Source: Candidatus Rokuibacteriota bacterium
GTDB taxonomy: Bacteria > Methylomirabilota > Methylomirabilia > Rokubacteriales > CSP1-6
Direction of reading: 5' to 3'
DNA length: 64,000 nt
Assembly (NCBI GenBank): GCA_003220615.1
Contig: QHTB01000149.1
Location: 54,018-118,017, forward strand
The first letter of the stretch is position 1. The number at the start of each line of letters is the position of its first letter. The position numbers and the translations under genes were made by a program. The notes beneath the pieces were generated by a model, which saw only the letters and a list, made by a program, of their open reading frames with translations, made no database searches and was not told where the DNA came from. This document shows, piece after piece, positions 35,776 to 43,949 of the stretch.

Positions 35776-36273
35776 TCAACGCGGCCGGCGGTTCCCCCCT
35801 CGGGCCTCGCTGCGCGTCTCCCCTTCGGCCAGGCTTGCCTCCATCACGAGCGCGTCCTCCCCGGTGTCGTAGTAGTAGCCACGGCGTCGGCCGACCACGC
35901 GGAACCCGAACGATTCGTAGAGGGCGAGCGCCTCGGCGTTGCTGGGCCTGACCTCCAGGACGACGAGCCTGATGGCGCGCTGGCGGGCGTCGGCGAGGAC
36001 GCGCTCGAGCAGGGTGCGTGCGATCCCGCGCCGGCGGAGATCGGGATGAACGGCGATGTTGGTGATGTGCAACTCGTCGGCGACTTCCCACAGGCACACG
36101 TACCCGGCCACCCGGGCGCCGTGGCGGACGACGAAGCAGCGTGCCACCTGGTTCTGCTCCATCTCGTAGAGGAACGCGCCGCGCGACCACGGCATCGAGA
36201 ACGACGCGCGCTCGATCGACAGGACGTCGTCGAGATCGAGCGGCCGCATCCGCTCAATTGACAGCAGCGACAC
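35776..36273 (-). CDS. rimI: Ribosomal-protein-S18-alanine N-acetyltransferase-type GNAT
   Basis: 165 residues from a GTG at 36273; an ATG at 36249 is equally possible. GNAT fold: MRPLDLDDVLSIERASFSMPW, acetyl-CoA loop RRRGIARTLL (about 84-93), and ALYESFGFRVVGRRRGYY near the end, the RimI signature. Overlap with tsaB (20 bases with the GTG) is the usual tsaB-rimI pair. Substrate S18 is by homology only. Confidence 0.88.
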   Translation of the reverse strand: MSLLSIERMRPLDLDDVLSIERASFSMPWSRGAFLYEMEQNQVARCFVVRHGARVAGYVCLWEVADELHITNIAVHPDLRRRGIARTLLERVLADARQRAIRLVVLEVRPSNAEALALYESFGFRVVGRRRGYYYDTGEDALVMEASLAEGETRSEARGGNRRPR

Positions 36274-36928
36274 GACGCTTCAGCTCGGCCTCGGACGGCC
36301 GCAGATAGATGGGGACGAGATCGGCGGCCGACACGGCCTCTCCCGCAGCCAGGCGGGTCAGCCCGAGGACACCGACGGCGGACGGTGACGAGACGCGGCG
36401 ATGGGCCGGCGCCAGCCGCGCGTACGGCGTGGCGATGAGGTGGGCGGCGTCGCCCACGAGAACCACGGGCTCGATGAGGCGCGCGGCCAGGGTCTCAGGC
36501 GGGACGGCGAGATAGTCCCACTCACGCCGCATGCCGTCATCGTCCCACCGATAGAGTGACGCGTACACCTCGCCCTTACGCGCATCGATGACCGGACACA
36601 CCGGGAGCTCGGCGAAGGGAAGCGCGGCAGCCATGGCATCGAGGGTCGGAACCGCGGCGATCGGGATGGCCAGGGCCAGGGCCAGGCCCTTGATGGCCGA
36701 CAGGCCGATGCGCAGGCCTGTGAAGGAGCCGGGTCCGACGGCGACGGCGAGGCCCTGGAGGTCGCCTGGTGCCCAGCCCGCATCCGCGAGAAGCCGGTCG
36801 ATGGCGGGCATCAAGCGCTCGGAGTGCGTGGCTCGAACGTCGAGCAGATATTCGCCCACGAGTCGGTCACCGTCGAGTAGAGCGACGCCACCCGCGAGCG
36901 TAGACGTCTCTACGGCCAGGACGCGCAC
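36254..36928 (-). CDS. tsaB: tRNA threonylcarbamoyladenosine protein TsaB
   Basis: 224 residues, GTG start. Actin-like ASKHA fold: VLAVETSTLAGGVALLDG at the N-terminus, GPGSFTGLRIGLSAIKGLAL (in parts, about 66-85), and VCPVIDARKGEVYASLYRW. TsaB is the regulatory partner of TsaD in t6A37 formation. The Sua5/TsaC gene is 11 kb away in the same window; tsaD and tsaE are not present. Confidence 0.92.
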   Translation of the reverse strand: MRVLAVETSTLAGGVALLDGDRLVGEYLLDVRATHSERLMPAIDRLLADAGWAPGDLQGLAVAVGPGSFTGLRIGLSAIKGLALALAIPIAAVPTLDAMAAALPFAELPVCPVIDARKGEVYASLYRWDDDGMRREWDYLAVPPETLAARLIEPVVLVGDAAHLIATPYARLAPAHRRVSSPSAVGVLGLTRLAAGEAVSAADLVPIYLRPSEAELKRRVAAVN

Positions 36929-36999
36929 GGGGCAGAGTCTAGCACGCGACGTAAGTACCGGCCGGCGTGCGATAATGACGGGAACTTGAAGGAGGGACG

Positions 37000-37686
37000 A
37001 TGACGGTCACGGCTCCCAAGAAAGATCCCATCGCCGTCGAGGCCGAGGTCCGGGAGAAGATCCACCTCGAGATCCTCAAGCGGACCGGCGCCTATCACTC
37101 CAACGATCACGTCCTTCTTCCCTCCGGCCACCACACCAGCGAGTACATCGAAAAGACGCTAGTCACCACCGAACCGTCGTTCACGGAGGGCCTGGGCGCC
37201 GTCATCGCCAAGCACTTCGCGCCCTGGCCGGTGGACGTCGTGCTCTCGACCGGACCCGGCGCGCTCATCCTCTCGCACTGCGTGGCCCGGGCGCATCCGT
37301 CGCGGCCGATCGTGGTGTACGGGACCAAGGGCCTCGTCAGCGGGCACCGCAGGGTCACGCTTCCCGTCGAGTTCCAGAAACTGATCCGGCCCGAGACCCA
37401 CGTGCTGCTGATCGAGGACCTCGTGTCGACCGGCTCGACCCTGAATCTCCTGACCAACCTCGTCGAGCAGACCGGCGCTGAAGTCGTCGGGGTCGGCTGC
37501 CTCTGGCGGCGCACGTCCGTCGATCTGGGTGGGAGGCCGGTGTTCAGCCTCGTGAGTCGCGACTTCCCGACTTACAGTCCGCCAGACTGTCCCTTGTGCA
37601 AAAAAGGCGTACCCCTAAACGAGGAATTCGTGCGCCGCCGTGCCCATCGACGACCATCGACGATTAAGGGGCCTAAAACCCCGTAA
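37000..37686 (+). CDS. PyrE-like phosphoribosyltransferase
   Basis: 228 residues, ATG with GGAGGG six bases upstream. PRPP-binding motif VLLIEDLVSTGST at about 130-142; N-terminal HVLLPSGHHTSEYIEK matches the orotate phosphoribosyltransferase start. The C-terminal CPLCKKGVPLNEE is a small cysteine pair seen in some PyrE-like proteins. Orotate is the likeliest substrate but other bases cannot be excluded. GATAAT at 36971-36976 is a possible -10. Divergent from tsaB. Confidence 0.8.
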   Translation: MTVTAPKKDPIAVEAEVREKIHLEILKRTGAYHSNDHVLLPSGHHTSEYIEKTLVTTEPSFTEGLGAVIAKHFAPWPVDVVLSTGPGALILSHCVARAHPSRPIVVYGTKGLVSGHRRVTLPVEFQKLIRPETHVLLIEDLVSTGSTLNLLTNLVEQTGAEVVGVGCLWRRTSVDLGGRPVFSLVSRDFPTYSPPDCPLCKKGVPLNEEFVRRRAHRRPSTIKGPKTP

Positions 37687-37805
37687 CTCCAGCCGTTACC
37701 CTCCGTCCCACCGGCCCCTCGGAACCCTCGTCGGTCACCGTGGCACTGAAGTTGCTCTCTATGTATGGCACTGAGCCGCTAAAGAGGCGTCAGTGAGGTG
37801 GCCCA

Positions 37806-38558
37806 ATGGGCTGGACGAGAGTGGCAGTCCTTATCCTTGCTTTCACGATCGCGCACATCGGTGCCGCGGTTGCCGGCCCCGTGACCGTTCGTTACGCGGA
37901 AGGCGTGACGCGAGCGTTTCCGACCCTGCGCTCGACCGACAACGAGAAGCTCGCGCAGGGAGATCTCACGCAAGTCGTACGCGGCGACCGAGTGGAGTCC
38001 CGACTCGTGTTCCGCTTCAAGGACGGCTCGCTCTACGACGAGACCGTCGTCTTTTCCCAGCAGGATACGTTCACGCTGGTGTCGTATCACATCGTCCAGC
38101 GAGGTCCCTCGTTCCCGGAGATGCTCGACGCCTCGATGGACCGCACCACCGGCCGTTACGTCGTGCACTACCGCGCTGACGAGGACTCGCCCGAGGAGTT
38201 GGTGCAAGGCAAGATCGACATCCCGGGAGACGCGTACAACGGGATGCTCGGACTCATCGTGAAGAATCTTCCGCCGCGCGGGCCCGACACCGTCTCGATC
38301 GTGGCCTTCACCCCGAAGCCTCGCGTCGTGAAGCTGCAGGTCTTGCCGGTGGCCGAGGACCGCGTGGTGGTGAGCGACTCGCCGATGCAGGCGGTGCGGT
38401 GGCACATCCGCCCGCAGCTCGGCCTGTTCGCTTCCCTCCTCATCACGGACATTCCCGACGTGCGGCTCTGGATCCTGCCCGGCGAGGCCCCCGCGTTTCT
38501 CCGAGCCGAGGGACCGCTGTACTTCATGGGCCCGATCTGGCGCATCGAACCGTATTAG
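37806..38558 (+). CDS. Secreted protein of unknown function
   Basis: 250 residues. Signal peptide VAVLILAFTIAHIGAAVAG, then a beta-rich mature domain: VTVRYAEGVTRAFPTLRS, RGDRVESRLVFRFKDGSLYDETVVF (split) and C-terminal GPLYFMGPIWRIEPY. It looks like a single barrel or sandwich of the lipid-carrier type, but no family is recognised. Monocistronic; ends at a strong palindrome. Confidence 0.68.
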   Translation: MGWTRVAVLILAFTIAHIGAAVAGPVTVRYAEGVTRAFPTLRSTDNEKLAQGDLTQVVRGDRVESRLVFRFKDGSLYDETVVFSQQDTFTLVSYHIVQRGPSFPEMLDASMDRTTGRYVVHYRADEDSPEELVQGKIDIPGDAYNGMLGLIVKNLPPRGPDTVSIVAFTPKPRVVKLQVLPVAEDRVVVSDSPMQAVRWHIRPQLGLFASLLITDIPDVRLWILPGEAPAFLRAEGPLYFMGPIWRIEPY

Positions 38559-38580
38559 GAACATCGGGGGGACCGAAACA

Positions 38581-38607
38581 TTGGGGGGACCGAGGCGGTC
38601 CCCCCAA
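38581..38607. terminator. Perfect 12-bp palindrome between convergent genes
   Basis: TTGGGGGGACCG (38581-38592) pairs perfectly with CGGTCCCCCCAA (38596-38607) over a 3-base loop, 22 bases after the unknown secreted gene's stop. A partial copy of the left arm (GGGGGGACCGA) lies just upstream at about 38566-38576. No U tract follows. It may act as a bidirectional terminator or belong to a dispersed repeat: GGTCCCCCCA also occurs in the purH insertion. Confidence 0.6.
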
Positions 38608-38661
38608 TCACCCCCCACCTTCGTCGTCGCCGGCAAAGCCGGCGCCGACTCTAAAAATGCA

Positions 38662-38694
38662 ACGGCCGGGTCGCGGAGTTCCGCTCCCGGCCGT
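38662..38694 (-). terminator. Rho-independent terminator of the radical SAM gene
   Basis: On the minus strand ACGGCCGGG pairs with CCCGGCCGT (9 bp), with an inner GCGG/CCGC extension, then TTGCATTTTTAG follows. It starts 21 bases after the stop of the 38716-40533 gene. This is a textbook layout. Confidence 0.75.
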
Positions 38695-38715
38695 GAAGTT
38701 TTCTCGCGAAGCTTG

Positions 38716-40533
38716 CTACGCCGCTTCCCAGAGTCCTTCGGCCACTCCCGCGTTCTTGTACGCCGTGCGAATCCGGTCGAGGTTCTGCGTGAAGAGCAAC
38801 CCGATCTTGGCGAACGGCTCGAACACCGGCCCCTGGCCGTCGACGACCGGGAAGCTGATCCTGGGTAGCTTCTCCCAGCCCACCGACAGCGTGCTCGTCA
38901 CCGCCGTCAGGCGCGCGTAGAACTCCTCCCGCTCCTTCACGGCGCGCTTCACGATCGGCGCGATGAGGCAGTCGACGGTCTGACGCGCCCGGGCGGCCGC
39001 GCCCTCCGCGGCCTCGGCCAGCGGAACCACCGTCACGCCCAGCTCGCCCAGGAAGCGCTGCAGGAGCCGACCGACACTGTCCTGGAGCAGCACGTCGGGC
39101 ACACCCACCGACGTGAAGACCCGGTGGCCGATCTGCCGCGTCTCCGAGTAGAGCTGATCGCGCAGCCATTGCACGTATTCGCGGTTCTCGTCGTCCTTCC
39201 ACCACTGGCGAATCATCTTCTTACCCCAGTAGCGGATCGTCGCGTAATAGATGTCGCGCTTGGCCAGCTTCCGCGCGATCCCGCTCCAGGAATAGAACTT
39301 TGCCATGGCGTTGATCGCCGCCATCTGGAGCTCGTAGGGGCTCATGCGGCGCGGCTGGTGGACGGCGTGATGACCGTCGTAGAAGCTCCAGTTCCGGCTG
39401 ATGACGTACTTCTCGCCACGATTGTAGAGGTGGTCCCAGTCGGGCGAGCCTGGGATCGGCGTGAGGATCATGAACTGGATCGAGTCGATGTCGTGCTTGA
39501 GCGCGAAGTCGGCGGTGGCGTCGATCGTCTCCACGTCGTCCTCGTCCGAGCCGACGACGAACATGCCGTGGATGCGGATCTTGTGGGCGTGGAACCGCTC
39601 GATGGCCCGCTCGATCTTGGCGAGGTCCTGCTTCTTCTGGAAGAGCTTCAGCGTGCGAGGGTTGATCGACTCGAAGCCCACGTACACGTTGAAGCAGTTG
39701 GCGTCGCGCATCATCTGGAGCAGCTCCGGGTCATCCACCGTCTCGGTCCGGACCTGCGCGCCCCACTCGGGCGTGAGGTTTCGATCGATCATCCCCCGCA
39801 GGAGCTCCTTCACCCGCTTCTTGTTCGCGGTGAAGATGTCATCGGCGAAGAACGTGTACATGTTGCCCTTGTGCAGGGTCAGCTCCTGCAGCACCCGCTC
39901 GATCGAGTGCGTGCGGAAGGCGTGGCCGTACATGCCGGGGACCGAGCAGAACGTGCAGGAGAAGGGGCAGCCACGCGAGGTGGCGACCGAGATGACGCCG
40001 CCCGGCTTCCAACCGCTGATCAGTTTGTAATCCGGAATGGGATTGACGTCGAGGTTCGGGATCTTCGGCCGCTCCGGATTGTTCACGACGCGGCCGTCCT
40101 GCCGGTAGCTGAGGTTCTGGATTTTCTCGAAGCCGTCGCCGCGCCTGATCGCGTCGACGAGCTCCTGGAAGGCGAACTCGCCCTCGCCGCGGATGACGAA
40201 GTCCGCGTGCTCGAGCCCCTCCTCGGGGAGGAAGCTCGTGTGGGTGCCGCCGAGCACCACGATACCGCCGGCCGCGCGCACCTTGTCGGCCAGGCGGTAC
40301 GACTGCGGCGCCGTGGAGGTGATGGCCGAGATGCCCACCAGGTCCGCCGACATCACTTCGTTCATGTCGGGAGCCTCGATGTCCTCGATGTAGACGCGGA
40401 CGTCGTAGCCCTGGTTACGCATCAGCGTGCCGAGCAGCACGGAACCGAGCCGCGGGATGCAAACGCGACTGTAGATGTGCAGGTGCGTGGATTTCGGCTC
40501 GACGAACACAAGCTTCTTCAGCGCGCGCTTCAT
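38716..40533 (-). CDS. B12-binding-domain radical SAM protein
   Basis: 605 residues from the ATG at 40533 with GGGGAG nine bases upstream. Residues about 1-150 form a cobalamin-binding-like Rossmann domain (IPRLGSVLLGTLMRNQGYDV, DLVGISAITST, VLGGTHTSFLPE). The radical SAM core follows with SRGCPFSCTFCSV (CxxxCxxC, about 187-199), and a C-terminal DUF4070-like region. Such proteins include hopanoid, bacteriochlorophyll and natural-product methylases or rearrangement enzymes; the substrate is unknown. Own promoter at 40581-40610 and own terminator, so a single-gene unit. Confidence 0.87.
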   Translation of the reverse strand: MKRALKKLVFVEPKSTHLHIYSRVCIPRLGSVLLGTLMRNQGYDVRVYIEDIEAPDMNEVMSADLVGISAITSTAPQSYRLADKVRAAGGIVVLGGTHTSFLPEEGLEHADFVIRGEGEFAFQELVDAIRRGDGFEKIQNLSYRQDGRVVNNPERPKIPNLDVNPIPDYKLISGWKPGGVISVATSRGCPFSCTFCSVPGMYGHAFRTHSIERVLQELTLHKGNMYTFFADDIFTANKKRVKELLRGMIDRNLTPEWGAQVRTETVDDPELLQMMRDANCFNVYVGFESINPRTLKLFQKKQDLAKIERAIERFHAHKIRIHGMFVVGSDEDDVETIDATADFALKHDIDSIQFMILTPIPGSPDWDHLYNRGEKYVISRNWSFYDGHHAVHQPRRMSPYELQMAAINAMAKFYSWSGIARKLAKRDIYYATIRYWGKKMIRQWWKDDENREYVQWLRDQLYSETRQIGHRVFTSVGVPDVLLQDSVGRLLQRFLGELGVTVVPLAEAAEGAAARARQTVDCLIAPIVKRAVKEREEFYARLTAVTSTLSVGWEKLPRISFPVVDGQGPVFEPFAKIGLLFTQNLDRIRTAYKNAGVAEGLWEAA

Positions 40534-40580
40534 CGGTGGAGTCTCCCCAGTGGCCGCAGGTTGGCGCAGAAGTCGGGCAA

Positions 40581-40610
40581 ACGCTAACACCGCGCTCGGA
40601 GCGTTGTCAA
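40581..40610 (-). promoter_or_regulatory. Sigma-70-type promoter for the radical SAM gene
   Basis: Minus strand TTGACA (40610-40605), 18-base spacer, TAGCGT (40586-40581), about 48 bases before the ATG at 40533. It closely matches the TTGACA/TAGCAT promoters at 20144 and 40732. Confidence 0.6.
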
Positions 40611-40731
40611 ACAACGTCGGACGTCTGGACGGATGTCGAGGGCCAGGAAACCCACGAGCTCGTCGACCGTCGACAGGCCCCAGATCTTGGGTTCACGGGC
40701 CGATCGGAACCCCGTATGTTGGATTTTACCC

Positions 40732-40760
40732 TTGACACGCTCAACGGCCGCTTCTAGCAT
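40732..40760 (+). promoter_or_regulatory. Sigma-70-type promoter of the lysine-peptide unit
   Basis: TTGACA at 40732-40737, a 17-base spacer, TAGCAT at 40755-40760; start expected near 40767. The only plausible translation signal downstream is the peptide start at 40798. Confidence 0.7.
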
Positions 40761-40797
40761 GCCGCGTGACGGACGCGTCAGGGAGGGAGGTGAGCCA

Positions 40798-40836
40798 GTG
40801 GCGAAAAAGAAGGCCGCCAAGAAAAAGAAGAAGTAA
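40798..40836 (+). CDS. 12-residue lysine/alanine peptide
   Basis: GTG start and TAA stop enclosing MAKKKAAKKKKK (12 residues, 9 of them Lys). The Shine-Dalgarno is exceptional: GGAGGTGA at 40786-40793, an eight-base match to the 16S tail, six bases from the GTG when measured from GGAGGT. Promoter 40732-40760 and hairpin 40853-40885 bracket it, giving a transcript of about 120 bases. A longer frame upstream (to 40633) would begin before the promoter and is rejected. Similarity to histone H1-like or ribosomal-protein basic tails suggests nucleic-acid binding, which is inference. Confidence 0.6.
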   Translation: MAKKKAAKKKKK

Positions 40837-40852
40837 GCGCCGTTGAGGCGCC

Positions 40853-40885
40853 CGGCCCTGTCGGCTTTGCGTTCCGGCAGGGCCG
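40853..40885. terminator. 12-bp hairpin after the lysine-peptide gene
   Basis: CGGCCCTGTCGG pairs with CCGGCAGGGCCG (one T-G wobble) across a 9-base loop, 16 bases after the peptide's TAA and 30 bases beyond the convergent nrdR stop. No U tract on either side, so it may end both transcripts with factor help. Confidence 0.6.
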
Positions 40886-40914
40886 TGCCGTCCCGAGCGA
40901 TGCTCGATCGCGCG

Positions 40915-41433
40915 TTACTTGGTCTTGGCGAGAATGCGGGGCTTGGGGACGGCGGTGACGACCGGCTTGGCTTTCTGATCGAGCAGTCCTTGCAGCTGAT
41001 TCACGGTCTCGGAAAACTGTGAGACGTCCTGGAAGGCCTTGTAGACCGACGCAAAGCGCACGTAGGCCACCTGGTCGAGCCGCTTGAGATGGTCCATCAC
41101 CAGCTCACCGACCTCGCGGCTCGTGATTTCCTTCTCCGCGCGCTCGTGCAGTCGCGCCTCGATGTCGGCCACCACCTCGTCGATGCGGGGCAGGCTCACC
41201 GGACGCTTGGCGCAGGCCTTGAGGATGGCCGTCCGCAGCTTCTGGCGATCGAATTCTTCGCGCCGTCCGTCCTGCTTGGCCACGTGGAGCGTCACGTTCT
41301 CGATATGCTCGTAGGTCGTGTAGCGCCGCCGGCACTTCAGGCACTCGCGGCGCCGCCGGATGAACTCGCCGTCCCGCCCGACCCGCGAATCGACGACACG
41401 ATCCTCCGTGTGGCCGCAGAACGGACACTTCAT
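40915..41433 (-). CDS. nrdR: Transcriptional repressor NrdR
   Basis: 172 residues. N-terminal zinc ribbon CPFC...CLKC (C3, C6, C31, C34), then an ATP-cone domain (VAKQDGRREEFDRQKL to YVRFASVYKAF, about 52-140). NrdR represses ribonucleotide reductase genes through NrdR boxes, reading ATP/dATP. The Lys/Pro-rich C-terminal tail (about 155-172) is longer than in many relatives. GGGAGGG precedes the ATG; 13 bases after glyA. Confidence 0.96.
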   Translation of the reverse strand: MKCPFCGHTEDRVVDSRVGRDGEFIRRRRECLKCRRRYTTYEHIENVTLHVAKQDGRREEFDRQKLRTAILKACAKRPVSLPRIDEVVADIEARLHERAEKEITSREVGELVMDHLKRLDQVAYVRFASVYKAFQDVSQFSETVNQLQGLLDQKAKPVVTAVPKPRILAKTK

Positions 41434-41446
41434 CGAGTCCCTCCCG

Positions 41447-42694
41447 TCATGACCGGCGCTCGGGATAGAGCGGGAAGCGGTTGGTGAGCTCCTGGACCTC
41501 GCCCCGCACGCGCGCCTCGATCGCGGTCGAGCCGAGGTTGGCGAGAACCTGGTCGATGAGGGCGGCGATCTGCGCCATCTCGGGCTCGCGCATTCCGCGC
41601 GTCGTCACGGCCGGCGTCCCGATGCGCACGCCGCTCGTTACCATCGGGCTCTTCGTCTCGAACGGCACCGTGTTCTTGTTCACGGTGATCCACGCGCGAT
41701 CGAGCGCTTCCTGGGCGTCCTTGCCGGTGATGTTGCGGCCCGAGAGATCGAGGAGCATCAGGTGCGTGTCGGTGCCGCCGCTGACCAGCCGATAGCCCCG
41801 CGCCATCAACGCTTCGGCCAGGGCTCGCGCGTTCTGGATCACCTGCCCCTGGTAGCGCCGCCACTCGGGCGTGAGCGCCTCTTTGAACGCCACCGCCTTG
41901 GCCGCGATCACGTGCATCAGCGGACCGCCCTGCACGCCCGGCATCACGGTCTTGTCGAGGGCCTGAGCATGCGGCGTTCCACACATGACCATGCCGCCCC
42001 GCGGGCCGCGCAGCGTCTTGTGCGTCGTCGTCGTCACGAAGTCGGCGAGGCCGATCGGAGACGGATGCAGTCCCGCCGCAACGAGGCCGGCCGGATGAGC
42101 GATGTCAGCCATGAGGACCGCCCCGACCTCGCGGGCGACGTCAGCGAACGGCTGGAAGTCGATGGCCCGCGGGAAGGCCGAGCCACCGGCGATGATCATC
42201 TTCGGCCGGTGCTGCTTGGCCAGATCGCGCACCTGATCGAGATCGATCCGCTCGGTGTCGCGGCGCACGCCATACGGCACGACGGTGTAGAACTTTCCCG
42301 AGTAGTTCACCGGGCTGCCGGCCGTGAGGTGGCCGCCGTGCGAGAGGTTCGGGCCGAGCACGGTGTCGCCGGGCTTGAGCACCGTGAAGTACACGGCCAT
42401 GTTCGCCTGCGCGCCCGAGTGCGGCTGAACGTTAGCGTGCTGAGCGCCGAACAGCTCCTTGGCCCGTGCGATCGCGATGTCCTCGACGATGTCGACGACT
42501 TCGCAGCCACCGTAGTAGCGGCGCCCCGGATACCCCTCGGCGTACTTGTTGGTGAGGACCGAGCCGAGCGCTTCCAGCACCGGCTCCGACACGAAGTTCT
42601 CCGAGGCGATCAGTTCCAGATTGCGATGCTGGCGTTGGGCTTCCTCGCGCAACGCCTTCGCGACGTCGGGATCGATCTCAGCGAGCCGAGGCAT
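41447..42694 (-). CDS. glyA: Serine hydroxymethyltransferase
   Basis: 415 residues from the ATG at 42694 (a frame to 42745 adds non-family residues). PLP enzyme turning serine and THF into glycine and 5,10-methylene-THF. Seen: [47 protein letters not shown] and the PLP-lysine motif [13 protein letters not shown] (about 222-234). It overlaps rpiB by 17 bases. It supplies glycine for PurD and one-carbon units for PurN and PurH of the adjoining operon. Confidence 0.97.
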   Translation of the reverse strand: MPRLAEIDPDVAKALREEAQRQHRNLELIASENFVSEPVLEALGSVLTNKYAEGYPGRRYYGGCEVVDIVEDIAIARAKELFGAQHANVQPHSGAQANMAVYFTVLKPGDTVLGPNLSHGGHLTAGSPVNYSGKFYTVVPYGVRRDTERIDLDQVRDLAKQHRPKMIIAGGSAFPRAIDFQPFADVAREVGAVLMADIAHPAGLVAAGLHPSPIGLADFVTTTTHKTLRGPRGGMVMCGTPHAQALDKTVMPGVQGGPLMHVIAAKAVAFKEALTPEWRRYQGQVIQNARALAEALMARGYRLVSGGTDTHLMLLDLSGRNITGKDAQEALDRAWITVNKNTVPFETKSPMVTSGVRIGTPAVTTRGMREPEMAQIAALIDQVLANLGSTAIEARVRGEVQELTNRFPLYPERRS

Positions 42695-43136
42695 GACCGT
42701 GCTCCAGAGCCACGAGCTTCTCGACGCGGCGGACGTGACGGCCACCGGCGAACGGTGTCTCGAGCCATGCCTGGAGGATCTCGACCGCGCTCCGGCCTTC
42801 CGTCAACCGGGCGCCGAGGGCCAGGACGTTGGCGTCGTTGTGCTCGCGGCTCATCCGGGCCATAAGCGGATCGAGGCACACGGCCGCTCTCACACCATCG
42901 AGCTTGTTGGCTGCCATGGCCATGCCCATGCCGGTTCCGCAGACCAGAACGCCGCGGACCGCGGCCCCCGAAGTCACCGCGTCGGCAACCGGGCCGGCGA
43001 AGTCGGGATAGTCGACGGATTCGAGAGAGTGCGTACCGAAGTCGAGGACCTGATGGCCGCCGCTGACCAGCCACGCCTTGAGGTCTTCCTTCAACGAATA
43101 CCCGGCGTGATCGGCGCCGATCGCGATGACCGTCAT
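42678..43136 (-). CDS. rpiB: Ribose-5-phosphate isomerase B
   Basis: 152 residues from the ATG at 43136. Interconverts ribose 5-phosphate and ribulose 5-phosphate, feeding PRPP synthesis. Motifs: [14 protein letters not shown] at the start, [29 protein letters not shown] with the catalytic Cys (about 66-82), and [14 protein letters not shown]. The promoter at 43146-43175 ends only nine bases before the ATG, so the transcript may be leaderless. Overlaps glyA. Confidence 0.95.
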   Translation of the reverse strand: MTVIAIGADHAGYSLKEDLKAWLVSGGHQVLDFGTHSLESVDYPDFAGPVADAVTSGAAVRGVLVCGTGMGMAMAANKLDGVRAAVCLDPLMARMSREHNDANVLALGARLTEGRSAVEILQAWLETPFAGGRHVRRVEKLVALEHGHASAR

Positions 43137-43145
43137 ACCCCGCTC

Positions 43146-43175
43146 ACCATACCGGTAGGGGGGACAACGTGTCAA
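43146..43175 (-). promoter_or_regulatory. Promoter for rpiB-glyA-nrdR
   Basis: Minus strand TTGACA (43175-43170), 18-base spacer, TATGGT (43151-43146). The distance to the rpiB ATG leaves almost no 5' leader. The spacer contains a G/C run (GTCCCCCC) like the palindromes at 38581 and in purH. Confidence 0.6.
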
Positions 43176-43198
43176 GCCACCAAGATACTGGGGGGCGG

Positions 43199-43945
43199 CT
43201 ACTCCGGGCGTTCTGCTGACCCGGCGGCGTCCCGATCCGCCAGCACGGTGCAGCACGGATGATTTCTGAGGATCGTGGCCGGGGCGTCGAGGCCGATTGG
43301 ACCCTTCGTCAGGCGCTCCAGCGCCCGACGCTTTCCTTGACCGCTCACGATGACGACCACCTCGCGGGCCCGCGCGATCGTCGCCAGCCCCAGCGTCACC
43401 GCGTGCTCGGCGAGCGGACCAGCGCAGGCCGTCACGTTCGGTCCGTCGGAGGCCATATAGTTGACGCTCTCCTCGAGCAGCCGTACGGGCCGGGTGACCG
43501 AATCGAATGCGGTCCCCGGCTCGTTCGAGGCCAGGTGAGCGTTGGGCCCGAGGCCGAGCATCACGAGATCGAGGCCGCCCAAGCGAGCGATCGTCTCCTC
43601 GTACTCGCGGCACATCACGTCCAGATCTGGGGCATCCACGCGGAATCGATGGCAGTGCTCAGGCTTCACCTCCGCCCACGACAGGAACTCGCGGCGTACC
43701 TGGCTCCAGAAGTAGCCGTCGGCGGTCGCCGGCGGGCACAGCTCGTCCACGCACAGCACACGCATTCCGGAGAACTCGACCGGCGCGTGCGCCTGCAGAT
43801 CGCGCAGCCGCTCGTACATCCGCCGCGGCGTACGGCCGGCAGGGACGGCCATGACGAGGTCGGGCCTGGCCGTGACGCGATCGCGGATCAACGTGGCCGC
43901 GGTCTCGGCCAGCGCCTCGGCGTCGAGCAGCACGACGAGTCGCAC
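43199..43945 (-). CDS. NagB/6-phosphogluconolactonase-family sugar-phosphate isomerase
   Basis: 248 residues from the GTG at 43945, four bases after the nuclease stop; the frame open to 44539 is shadow. Motifs of the family: VMAVPAGRTPRRMYERL (about 31-47), CVDELCPP, and LGLGPNAHLASNEPG (about 124-138), the NagB catalytic stretch with the usual GxDGHIAFNEPG altered to PNAHLASNEPG. Probably glucosamine-6-phosphate deaminase or a relative. Confidence 0.8.
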   Translation of the reverse strand: MRLVVLLDAEALAETAATLIRDRVTARPDLVMAVPAGRTPRRMYERLRDLQAHAPVEFSGMRVLCVDELCPPATADGYFWSQVRREFLSWAEVKPEHCHRFRVDAPDLDVMCREYEETIARLGGLDLVMLGLGPNAHLASNEPGTAFDSVTRPVRLLEESVNYMASDGPNVTACAGPLAEHAVTLGLATIARAREVVVIVSGQGKRRALERLTKGPIGLDAPATILRNHPCCTVLADRDAAGSAERPE

Positions 43946-43949
43946 GCTG

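Noticed and set aside
40633..40836. 67-residue version of the lysine-peptide gene
   Set aside because: It would start about 100 bases before the promoter, and its upstream codons show no protein character; the strong Shine-Dalgarno points to the GTG at 40798.
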